Assembly: GCA_964517315.1 (NCBI GenBank)
Contig: CAZFCJ010000121.1
Span: 1-9,336 of the forward strand
Direction of reading: 5' to 3'
DNA: 9,336 nucleotides
Source: DASWJQ01 sp964517315
GTDB taxonomy: Bacteria; Chloroflexota; Anaerolineae; Anaerolineales; E44-bin32
Both the position numbers and the translations under genes were made by a program. The notes under the pieces are model-generated. The model ran no database searches, was not told where the DNA came from, and saw only the letters and a list, made by a program, of their open reading frames with translations. This document shows positions 1-5,778 of this stretch, in pieces (position 1 is the first letter of the stretch; each line of letters begins with the position of its first letter).

Positions 1-36
1 CTGCGTTCTCCGCGGTGAGTCCCCTCCGGGTCGACG

Positions 37-912
37 CTAACGGGGACGGTGCGTGAGCAGGCCGAACGCAGACCGGCGCTCCTGCACCGAGGCAAAGCCG
101 GCCTCCTCCAGGCGCAGGCGCACGCCGTCCCACGTGCGGCTCACCGCCGGCGCGTCCGGGTTCCCCACATAGTGGAAAAGCCTCCCACCCGGGCGCAGGA
201 CTCGCAGGAAATGACGATACAGTTCAGCCGCGTATAAATCCCCGGCCAGATCCACGCTCGGCGGATCGTGCAGGATGGCGTCGAACCAGCGGTCTGGGGC
301 CCCCTCAACCAGCGCGTATGCGTCGCCGATGACCCGCTGGAGGTTGTGGCGCTGGAAAAGGTCCTGGGACCACGGGTTGAGCCGGGCCAGGTCGATGATC
401 AGTGGATCCCACTCCACCGTCACCACCGTGTGCGCCGTACGGCTGAGCTCGATCGCCGTGTAGCCGAGACCGGTGGCGGTGTCGAGCACGCGGCCGCGCA
501 TCCCTCCGGCGGCCTTCACCTTGGCCGCGGCGTCCTCCTGGGGCTCGATGTCCTTGATGCGGTGCATCGGGATCCCGGCCACCAGCAGCGCCGGTGCGCC
601 GGGGGTAGGATACAGGGTATAGGGTCGGCCCAGCCGCTCCGAGAAGGCCTGGATTTTTCGCAGTTGGCCGCCCTCCAGCATGAAGCAACTGCTGTCGTGC
701 TTGATCACCTCCTTCAGCGCCTCCCAGCCGAGCAGACCGCCCTGCGGGAGCCGCACCCCCTCGGCCCCGAGCTCCAGCTCGGCCTCAGTGAGACCCAGGT
801 TTAACGAGCTCTTGACCGCCGACTGCCCGCGCTCGTGCGCTTCCAGCATCGGACGGGCCTGATAATGGGAGAGGGTGATCGTCATTTCGCGGTCCCTTTC
901 AGGGTGGCTCAT
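37..912 (-). CDS. Predicted class I SAM-dependent methyltransferase (COG2521-like)
   Basis: The 291-residue product has a Rossmann-fold methyltransferase domain in its C-terminal half. Motif I is at residues 142-153 (VLDTATGLGYTA). An acidic residue for SAM ribose binding ends strand 2 (E167 in VTVEWDP). A DPPS motif IV lies at 216-219 and the usual LRPGG turn at 239-243. The N-terminal ~130 residues carry no motif I can name. The layout resembles the 'predicted methyltransferase' family COG2521, also common in archaea. DPPS/NPPY-type motifs often mark N-methylation of bases or amino acids, but the substrate cannot be read from sequence. The protein has no signal peptide and should be cytoplasmic. 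The ATG at 912 is chosen because a strong Shine-Dalgarno GGAGGT (920-925 on the plus strand) sits 7 nt upstream; an internal Met at residue 10 has no such support. The gene diverges from queG. Methyltransferase assignment is firm, the subfamily moderate. Confidence 0.85.
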   Translation of the reverse strand: MSHPERDREMTITLSHYQARPMLEAHERGQSAVKSSLNLGLTEAELELGAEGVRLPQGGLLGWEALKEVIKHDSSCFMLEGGQLRKIQAFSERLGRPYTLYPTPGAPALLVAGIPMHRIKDIEPQEDAAAKVKAAGGMRGRVLDTATGLGYTAIELSRTAHTVVTVEWDPLIIDLARLNPWSQDLFQRHNLQRVIGDAYALVEGAPDRWFDAILHDPPSVDLAGDLYAAELYRHFLRVLRPGGRLFHYVGNPDAPAVSRTWDGVRLRLEEAGFASVQERRSAFGLLTHRPR

Positions 913-932
913 GCCGGGGACCTCCAGGACCC

Positions 933-938
933 ATTCTA
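933..938 (-). promoter_or_regulatory. -10 box of the methyltransferase gene
   Basis: TAGAAT reads on the minus strand 20 nt upstream of the ATG at 912. It leaves a short leader of roughly 14-20 nt that includes the GGAGGT ribosome site. No convincing -35 was found. The same hexamer precedes queG and miaB in this window, which raises its credibility. Confidence 0.45.
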
Positions 939-1056
939 AGCCCGCACGTGGCCGGGGGCCTCAGGTTTGAATGGGGTCACCGTACTGGGAGGTAGGTTCA
1001 GGCTCCTAGCAGAGGATGGAACCAGGTGACAAGACGCCCCGATGAGGCCGAGGGGT

Positions 1057-1065
1057 TGTTAGAAT
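1057..1065 (+). promoter_or_regulatory. Extended -10 of queG, predicting a leaderless transcript
   Basis: TGtTAGAAT combines an extended -10 TG with a good -10 hexamer (1060-1065). The hexamer ends 6 nt before the GTG at 1072, so transcription should begin at or within a base or two of the start codon. No Shine-Dalgarno sequence lies between them. No -35 was found at normal spacing, as expected for an extended -10 promoter. Confidence 0.5.
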
Positions 1066-1071
1066 CGGGCC

Positions 1072-2232
1072 GTGGCAGACCAAGAAAGAAGCCCGTCGCT
1101 TAAGTCCCGCATCGTCGCCGAGGCCCAGCGCCTCGGGTTCGAGCTGGTGGGCGTCACCACCCCGGAACCGCCGCCCCACCTCGACGTGTATCAGGACTGG
1201 CTCGACGAGGGTCGCCACGGCACAATGGACTGGATGGGCCGTGAGCGTGCCCAACGGGCGCGCAGCAATCCCCGCCGGCTGCTGCCCGAGTGCGAGTCGA
1301 TCCTGGTGGCGGGGATGCGCTACCAGCCCCAAGACGGCTCACCGTCCGAGCCGGACCACCCGGCCCAAGTCTCCATGTACGCCGTTGGTGACGATTACCA
1401 TGAGGTCATTCCCGAGCGCCTGGAAGCGCTCATGGAGCAGATCGAGGCGTGGGTTGGCGAGCCGGTGCCCCACCGTATCTACACCGACACCGGTCCAATC
1501 CTTGAGCGCGAGCTGGCCCAGCGGGCCGGACTGGGCTGGATCGGTAAGAACACCTGCCTGATCCATCCCCAGCAAGGCTCTTACTTCTTCTTAGCCGAGG
1601 TTCTGCTCGGCCTTAAACTTGAACCAGACCAGCCGATCAGGACAGATCACTGCGGAACGTGCACACTATGCATTGAAGCCTGCCCCACCGACTGCATTCT
1701 TCCCGACCGGACGCTCGACGCCCGACGCTGCATCTCATATCTCACCATCGAGCTCCGCGAGGCGATCCCCGATGACCTGCGCTCCCAGATGGGGCAGTGG
1801 ATCTTCGGCTGCGACATCTGTCAGCAGGTGTGCCCATGGAACGAGCGCTTCGCGGCCCCCACCGATGAGCCCGCCTATCAGACGCGCCCGTTTTTCCAGC
1901 ACGCGGAGCCGCAGGACTTCCTGGAGCTCGACCCACAGAGCTACCGGGAGAGGATGCGCAAGAGCCCGCTCAAGCGAGCCAAACGCCGCGGCCTGGCGCG
2001 CAACGCCGCCGTGGCGGCCGGCAATCGGCGGGACCCGGCCGCGGTACCCGCGCTACGGCGCACGCTGCTCGAGGACCCCGAGCCGCTGCCGCGCGCCCAT
2101 GCCGCCTGGGCACTGGCCAAGATCGGTACTGAGCCGGCCCGGGAGGCCCTCCATCAAGCCGCCCAACGCGAGCGCGACCCCGCGGTGCAGGTAGAAATCA
2201 GCGCCGCGTTGAGGCCTTTCGAGGGGAATTAG
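1072..2232 (+). CDS. queG: Epoxyqueuosine reductase QueG
   Basis: QueG reduces epoxyqueuosine to queuosine at wobble position 34 of GUN-anticodon tRNAs, the last step of Q synthesis. It uses a cobalamin cofactor and two [4Fe-4S] clusters. The 386-residue product has the family hallmarks. YTDTGPILER (137-146) contains the expected catalytic Asp (D139), followed by GLGWIGKNT (153-161). The ferredoxin-like cysteines are C194, C197, C200 and C204, then C220, C247, C250 and C254 (CDICQQVC). Residues ~305-383 form Ala-rich helical repeats of the HEAT type, matching the tRNA-binding C-terminus of full-length QueG. Length is normal. The start is a GTG with no Shine-Dalgarno, but it lies 6 nt after an extended -10, so a leaderless mRNA is likely. 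It diverges from the methyltransferase and converges on the LysM gene. All key residues are present. The family call is very secure. Confidence 0.96.
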   Translation: MADQERSPSLKSRIVAEAQRLGFELVGVTTPEPPPHLDVYQDWLDEGRHGTMDWMGRERAQRARSNPRRLLPECESILVAGMRYQPQDGSPSEPDHPAQVSMYAVGDDYHEVIPERLEALMEQIEAWVGEPVPHRIYTDTGPILERELAQRAGLGWIGKNTCLIHPQQGSYFFLAEVLLGLKLEPDQPIRTDHCGTCTLCIEACPTDCILPDRTLDARRCISYLTIELREAIPDDLRSQMGQWIFGCDICQQVCPWNERFAAPTDEPAYQTRPFFQHAEPQDFLELDPQSYRERMRKSPLKRAKRRGLARNAAVAAGNRRDPAAVPALRRTLLEDPEPLPRAHAAWALAKIGTEPAREALHQAAQRERDPAVQVEISAALRPFEGN

Positions 2233-2235
2233 TTC

Positions 2236-2341
2236 GGAATTCGGGCCTCCGGATCCGGTGACTGGAATCTGCAGATCGGTTATCCGGGATTCGGGATTCG
2301 GTAATCGGTAACTGGTTGACTGGAGACTGGGGAACCGGAAT
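2236..2341. repeat. Degenerate heptanucleotide tandem array (island A, left part)
   Basis: From the end of queG the sequence can be cut almost without interruption into 7-bp units of loose form GGnnnnC. Units start at 2236 (GGAATTC), 2243 (GGGCCTC), 2250 (CGGATCC), 2257 (GGTGACT), 2264 (GGAATCT), 2271 (GCAGATC), 2278 (GGTTATC), then after one extra C at 2286 and 2293 (both GGGATTC), 2300 (GGTAATC), 2307 (GGTAACT), 2314 (GGTTGAC), 2321 (TGGAGAC), 2328 and 2335. The consensus drifts along the array. It is non-coding, and stops occur in the frames that matter. Heptanucleotide tandem repeats are known from heterocystous cyanobacteria (STRR elements); whether these are related is unknown. Confidence 0.7.
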
Positions 2342-2360
2342 GCGGGCGCTAACCACTAAA

Positions 2361-2382
2361 ACACAAAGGGGGCGCTTTGTGT
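2361..2382. terminator. Perfect 8-bp hairpin between convergent genes, possible weak terminator
   Basis: ACACAAAG (2361-2368) and CTTTGTGT (2375-2382) are perfect reverse complements around a 6-nt GC-rich loop. Read on the minus strand the stem runs straight into TTTTAG, so it could act as a weak intrinsic terminator for the LysM gene ending at 2501. On the plus strand, downstream of queG, the first T-run is about 10 nt past the stem, a poorer fit. The stem is A/T-rich and would be weak. The same GTGT-rich wording recurs in the second island, so it may be part of a dispersed repeat rather than a true terminator. Confidence 0.3.
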
Positions 2383-2460
2383 CTTCGTGCTTTTCCTCTT
2401 TCCAAGGTAGGCCCGTTCGTTGCGCCCAGTCGTGGAGATGATCGCACAACGGTCGGCATC

Positions 2461-2502
2461 GAGCTGGGAGCTATCAGCTAGTAGCTGAAGGCCAGCGGCC
2501 TC
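2461..2502. repeat. Degenerate heptanucleotide tandem array (island A, right part, AGCT type)
   Basis: Six consecutive 7-bp units start at 2461 (GAGCTGG), 2468 (GAGCTAT), 2475 (CAGCTAG), 2482 (TAGCTGA), 2489 (AGGCCAG) and 2496 (CGGCCTC). The first four keep AGCT at unit positions 2-5. The array runs into the stop codon of the LysM gene. The stretch 2383-2460 between this array and the hairpin holds nothing I can identify. The word at 2490-2500 is the exact reverse complement of 6975-6985 in the second island. Confidence 0.6.
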
Positions 2503-3205
2503 ATGGCACCATCGTCTCCGTCGGGGTGGGCGGATTGGGGTCGGGCGTGTCGGTCGGAACCGGCGTGACCAGATTCACCGGGACGACCAGGAGGTCCCCA
2601 ATGCGAATGTCGTTCGGGTTCTCGAGGTCGTTCGCTTCGATGATCGCCTCCTCGGTGCTGTTGAATTCGGCCGCGATCGTGGCCACCGTGTCTCCGGCCC
2701 GCACCAGGTACTCAATCTCGGTCCCCGGGGCCAAGTTTTCGGGCAACGGTGTGGAGGTGGGGAACTCCGCCTCCGGCGCGGGAATGGTGATTTCTTGACC
2801 GACCAGAATGGTGCCCCCGGCACCGATTTCAGGGTTGTAGGCGATCAGCACGTCCAGCGCCACTTCGAACTGATCGGCGATCGAAGACAGCGTATCGCCC
2901 TCCTGGACAATGTACACCTGCGGTCCGGAAGGGGTCGGGGTCAGCGTAACCGTGGGCGTTAGTGTGATCGTCGGGGTCGCGGTCGGTGGCAGCGGCGTGG
3001 GGGACTCGGTGGGTGTAGGCGTATCGGTGGCGAAAACCGCCGGCAGCTGCGGTGGATTGTCGCCGGTGATCCACAACACGACCAACACGAGACCGACCAC
3101 GAGCAACAGCACGGCCGCCCCGCCCAGCAACAGCGGAATCATCCGTTCCCTACGCCGACGGTAAGCCTCGATGACCTCCGCCGCGCTTTGTTCCCTTTCC
3201 GTCAT
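2501..3205 (-). CDS. Membrane-anchored protein with two LysM domains
   Basis: The 234-residue product has an Arg-rich cytoplasmic N-terminus (RRRRER, 16-21), one strong transmembrane helix (~22-47), a Thr/Pro-rich linker (~60-95), and two LysM domains. LysM 1 (~97-142) opens YIVQEGDTLSSIA; LysM 2 (~165-210) opens YLVRAGDTVATIA. A short Pro/Thr tail ends the protein. LysM binds the GlcNAc-containing glycan of peptidoglycan, so the protein probably tethers the membrane to the wall. No catalytic domain is present. The ATG at 3205 is preferred: GGAGGG lies 6 nt upstream (3212-3217 on the plus strand). An in-frame ATG at 3232 would add 9 residues but overlaps the likely -10 box and lacks a ribosome site. 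The gene lies 75 nt downstream of the esterase-like gene on the same strand and appears to have its own promoter. The partner or cargo is unknown. Confidence 0.88.
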   Translation of the reverse strand: MTEREQSAAEVIEAYRRRRERMIPLLLGGAAVLLLVVGLVLVVLWITGDNPPQLPAVFATDTPTPTESPTPLPPTATPTITLTPTVTLTPTPSGPQVYIVQEGDTLSSIADQFEVALDVLIAYNPEIGAGGTILVGQEITIPAPEAEFPTSTPLPENLAPGTEIEYLVRAGDTVATIAAEFNSTEEAIIEANDLENPNDIRIGDLLVVPVNLVTPVPTDTPDPNPPTPTETMVP

Positions 3206-3230
3206 GCCGGTCCCTCCCTCAGGCGCGCCC

Positions 3231-3236
3231 ATTGTA
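3231..3236 (-). promoter_or_regulatory. -10 box of the LysM gene
   Basis: TACAAT on the minus strand lies 25 nt upstream of the chosen ATG. It predicts transcription starting about 7 nt further on, just ahead of the GGAGGG ribosome site. It overlaps the alternative ATG at 3232, which would then be excluded from the mRNA. No clear -35 is visible. Confidence 0.45.
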
Positions 3237-3280
3237 CTCGAAGATCAAACCGAGATGTACCTGCCTCTTTCTTGCCACGA

Positions 3281-4192
3281 TTAATGGGCCGTCAGGGGCC
3301 CGACCAGTCCCTCGAGAACGGTTGACAGCGCGTTCGACCACGTCGGATCGACGTGCGAACCGGGCACCACATGGAGCTCGACGCCCGCCCCGCGGGCATT
3401 CAGCCTCTCATAAAGGAGCTCCGTTTCGTTGCGCGCCCAGTCCTCCTCTCCGGCGAGCAATAAGAGGCCTTCGGGGAAGGATTCGGCCTCCTGCACCAGA
3501 CGGTGCGGATCGTATGCCTCCCTCGGGTAATTCACCGCCAGCGAAGGGCTGAGAGCGGCCAGCGCAGTGAACATTTCAGGGTGCCGCAGTCCGATCTCGA
3601 GCGCCCAGATTCCGCCCCGAGAGATGCCGGCCAGGCCCCGTACCGGGCTTCCAACCCCGTTCCTATACTCGGTTTCGACGAACGGGAGCACGCTCTCCAA
3701 GAATTCCTCCTCGTAGGAGCCGGCGCCGCCGTCCGTTGAACTGAACAGCGGCTCCACGGCGCGTGGAAATACCAGGACAGACGCCCCCCACCGGCCTGCG
3801 GCCCAGCCGGCTTCAAACTCCTCGACCACCCCCAGCGAGGGCCAATGACTCTCGTCGAATGGCTTCCCGTGCAGGAAGTAGACGGCCGGCAGCTCCGCCA
3901 GGGCGCTCGCCTCGCAGGCCGGGAGGTAGATCCAGATCGGAACCTCCCGACCGAGCAGATCGCTCCGATACTGGCCCCGCTCCAGGCTCCCCACCCCCTC
4001 CCGGCACGCCCCGGACTCGGTCGGCACGGGAGCGTCCGTGGGCCCACTCGTCGCCGTCTGTGCGGGCGCGAAGGTGGGCGTGGGACCGGTCGTGCGGGTG
4101 GGCGCGACGTTCGTGGCTCGCTCCCCCGAACAGCCCGCCAGCGCAATCGCCGGCACGAGAAGGATCCGACTGAGGTCGCGGCGTTCGATCAT
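3281..4192 (-). CDS. Esterase-family alpha/beta hydrolase lipoprotein
   Basis: The 303-residue product starts with a lipoprotein signal peptide. Its lipobox is L18-A19-G20-C21, predicting lipid attachment at C21 and an extracytoplasmic location. A Thr/Pro-rich linker runs to ~residue 60. The rest is an alpha/beta-hydrolase of the putative esterase type (PF00756, esterase D/antigen 85-like). YFLHGKP (105-111) matches the oxyanion-hole strand. GISRGG (189-194) holds the nucleophile S191. D251 in GEEDWARNE and H280 in GSHVDPTW fit the acid and base of the triad. Members hydrolyse acyl or feruloyl esters or transfer mycolyl groups; the substrate here cannot be told. The ATG at 4192 is favoured because the signal peptide follows directly. 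A TAAGAT box 9 nt upstream suggests a very short or absent leader. The gene diverges from miaB. Confidence 0.87.
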   Translation of the reverse strand: MIERRDLSRILLVPAIALAGCSGERATNVAPTRTTGPTPTFAPAQTATSGPTDAPVPTESGACREGVGSLERGQYRSDLLGREVPIWIYLPACEASALAELPAVYFLHGKPFDESHWPSLGVVEEFEAGWAAGRWGASVLVFPRAVEPLFSSTDGGAGSYEEEFLESVLPFVETEYRNGVGSPVRGLAGISRGGIWALEIGLRHPEMFTALAALSPSLAVNYPREAYDPHRLVQEAESFPEGLLLLAGEEDWARNETELLYERLNARGAGVELHVVPGSHVDPTWSNALSTVLEGLVGPLTAH

Positions 4193-4201
4193 CGGTGTCC
4201 A

Positions 4202-4207
4202 ATCTTA
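4202..4207 (-). promoter_or_regulatory. -10 box of the esterase-like gene
   Basis: TAAGAT reads on the minus strand 9 nt upstream of the ATG at 4192. A start site about 7 nt downstream would leave only a few untranslated bases, with no room for a Shine-Dalgarno site. It lies back to back with the miaB promoter about 30 nt away, so the two polymerase footprints would overlap. Confidence 0.4.
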
Positions 4208-4232
4208 CTCGACGGGGTGTCCGAGCAGCATA

Positions 4233-4241
4233 TGATAGAAT
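4233..4241 (+). promoter_or_regulatory. Extended -10 of miaB
   Basis: TGaTAGAAT is an extended -10 whose hexamer (4236-4241) is identical to those of queG and the methyltransferase. The predicted start near 4248 leaves a leader of about 35 nt before the ATG at 4283. TATGAT at 4231-4236 is an overlapping alternative, with a weak -35 (CTCGAC, 4208-4213) at 17-bp spacing. Confidence 0.45.
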
Positions 4242-4282
4242 GGCCGCGTTTGACAGGGAGAAGGACGCGGCAAAGAGATCCT

Positions 4283-5638
4283 ATGAAGTATCACATTTGG
4301 ACCGCTGGCTGCCAGATGAACGTCGCCGATTCACAGCGCGTGGCCTCGGAACTCGAAAAGCTTGGCTACCGCTCCACGCGCGTGGCCGAAGACGCCGACG
4401 TCATCGTGCTCAACACCTGCGTCGTGCGCCAGAGTGCGGAAGACCGAGCTTACGGCCGATTGTCCTCACTGCGCCCGGTGAAGGATGAACGCCCCGAAGT
4501 GGTCATCAATCTCATGGGGTGCCTGGTCGGAGTCAAAGGCAACCCCAAACTGAAAGAGCGGTTCCCCTACGTCGACGTATTTTCGCCGCCTTCCGACCCC
4601 GAGCCGCTGATCGACCACCTGCTTGAGGCCCAGGGTCGCGGGATCGAGATGCAGGAGACCCGCACGCGCCACAAGGTCATGGACGGCGAGCTGGTGCTCC
4701 CCGTGGAGGAACGCGGGGCACTGGTCTCAGCGCACGTCCCAATCGTTTACGGCTGCTCTCACGCCTGCACATTCTGCATCATTCCGTTCCGTCGCGGCGT
4801 GGAGCGCAGCCGTTCCGTCGGTGAGATCGCCTCCGAGGTGCATACGCTTACCGAGCAGGGCGTGCGCGAGGTCACACTGTTGGGCCAGATCGTTGATCGC
4901 TACGGCAAGGACATTGAGGATGGCCCAACTCTGGCGGATCTGCTGCGCGTCGTCCACGGCGTCGAGGGGATCGAACGGATCCGCTTCCTGACCTCTCACC
5001 CCAATTGGATGACCGACCAGCTGCTTGAGACGGTGGCGGATCTTCCCAAGGTCTGTGAACACATCGAAGTTCCCGTCCAAGCTGGCGATGACGATGTGCT
5101 GCGCCGTATGAAGCGCGGTTACACGGCCGACGATTATCGGCGGCTCATCGAAAACATCCGCCGGAAAATCCCGGGAGTGTCGATCGGCACCGACATCATC
5201 GTCGGCTTCCCCGGCGAGACGAGAGAGCAGTTCCAGAGGACCTACGACCTCCTTGCCGAGCTGAAGATCGACGTGGCGCACCTGGCCCGCTACTCACCGC
5301 GGCCCCAAACCGTCGCCGAACGTCGCATGGAAGATGACGTGCCCGAGGAAGAAAAGATGCGCCGCTTCCGAGCCCTGGAAGAGCTTCAGGAGCAGGTGTC
5401 ATCGCAGATTAATGAAACCTACCTCGGAGAGACGGTCGAGGTCCTTGTGGAGGAGAAGTACCAGGGGAGCTGGAAGGGCCGTACCCGGACCAACAAGCTG
5501 GTTTTCTTCGAGGCCAAGGGGGACTATCGGGGTCATCTCGTACCGGTGCGGGTCCATCACGCAGGGGCCTGGAGCCTCAATGGTACGTTGGTCGAGGCGC
5601 CGGAGCGTGCAGCGGCGTCGATGGCCACCGCCGCCTGA
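4283..5638 (+). CDS. miaB: MiaB-family tRNA methylthiotransferase (radical SAM)
   Basis: MiaB converts i6A37 to ms2i6A37 in tRNAs reading UNN codons, using two [4Fe-4S] clusters and SAM. The 451-residue product has the full architecture. The N-terminal methylthiotransferase domain holds C10, C46 and C80 for the auxiliary cluster. The radical SAM motif is C158-x3-C162-x2-C165 (GCSHACTFC). TDIIVGFPGET (303-313) matches the family. A C-terminal TRAM domain (~378-437) would bind tRNA. The ATG at 4283 begins directly at the conserved MKYHIWTAGCQMN opening, with only a weak AAAGAG (4272-4277) as ribosome site. The frame is open far upstream, but that part is antisense to the esterase gene. Some normally conserved positions differ: GQIVDRYG where MiaB usually has GQNVNSYG, and PVQAGDD where PVQSGS is usual. 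RimO (ribosomal protein S12) and MtaB (t6A) are paralogues; MiaB is the best fit by the opening and overall layout. Confidence 0.87.
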   Translation: MKYHIWTAGCQMNVADSQRVASELEKLGYRSTRVAEDADVIVLNTCVVRQSAEDRAYGRLSSLRPVKDERPEVVINLMGCLVGVKGNPKLKERFPYVDVFSPPSDPEPLIDHLLEAQGRGIEMQETRTRHKVMDGELVLPVEERGALVSAHVPIVYGCSHACTFCIIPFRRGVERSRSVGEIASEVHTLTEQGVREVTLLGQIVDRYGKDIEDGPTLADLLRVVHGVEGIERIRFLTSHPNWMTDQLLETVADLPKVCEHIEVPVQAGDDDVLRRMKRGYTADDYRRLIENIRRKIPGVSIGTDIIVGFPGETREQFQRTYDLLAELKIDVAHLARYSPRPQTVAERRMEDDVPEEEKMRRFRALEELQEQVSSQINETYLGETVEVLVEEKYQGSWKGRTRTNKLVFFEAKGDYRGHLVPVRVHHAGAWSLNGTLVEAPERAAASMATAA

Positions 5639-5765
5639 CCCTCGTCCGGCCTGACCACGACGTGACACCTTCGCAGACCCACCTCGACAGTTACCAACCT
5701 GAGCATTCTGGTCATCCCAGCCAGTGCAGCCCCACAAGGTTCGAGAACCATCTGGGTTCAGCCCG

Positions 5766-5771
5766 AGGAGG
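5766..5771 (+). promoter_or_regulatory. Ribosome binding site fixing the start of the first NBR1-Ig lipoprotein
   Basis: AGGAGG lies 7 nt before the ATG at 5779, optimal spacing. It settles the start against an in-frame GTG at 5662 that would put 39 residues ahead of the signal peptide. No -10 box comparable to the others was found in the 140-nt gap after miaB, so read-through from miaB or an unrecognised promoter is possible. Confidence 0.7.
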
Positions 5772-5778
5772 AAGCGCC

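Noticed and set aside
268..804. 178-codon plus-strand frame
   Set aside because: It is the complement of the methyltransferase coding region, with no ribosome site and no recognisable domain.
954..962. 9-bp word GGGGGCCTC shared with 6816-6824
   Set aside because: It is too short and GC-rich to mean much, and 913-1071 shows no 7-bp periodicity.
3845..4282. Open frame extending MiaB by 146 codons upstream
   Set aside because: The stretch is antisense to the esterase-like gene, lies upstream of the likely miaB promoter, and MiaB homology begins exactly at the Met encoded at 4283.
5662..5778. GTG at 5662 as start of the first NBR1-Ig lipoprotein
   Set aside because: It would bury the signal peptide behind 39 unrelated residues; AGGAGG at 5766-5771 clearly serves the ATG at 5779.
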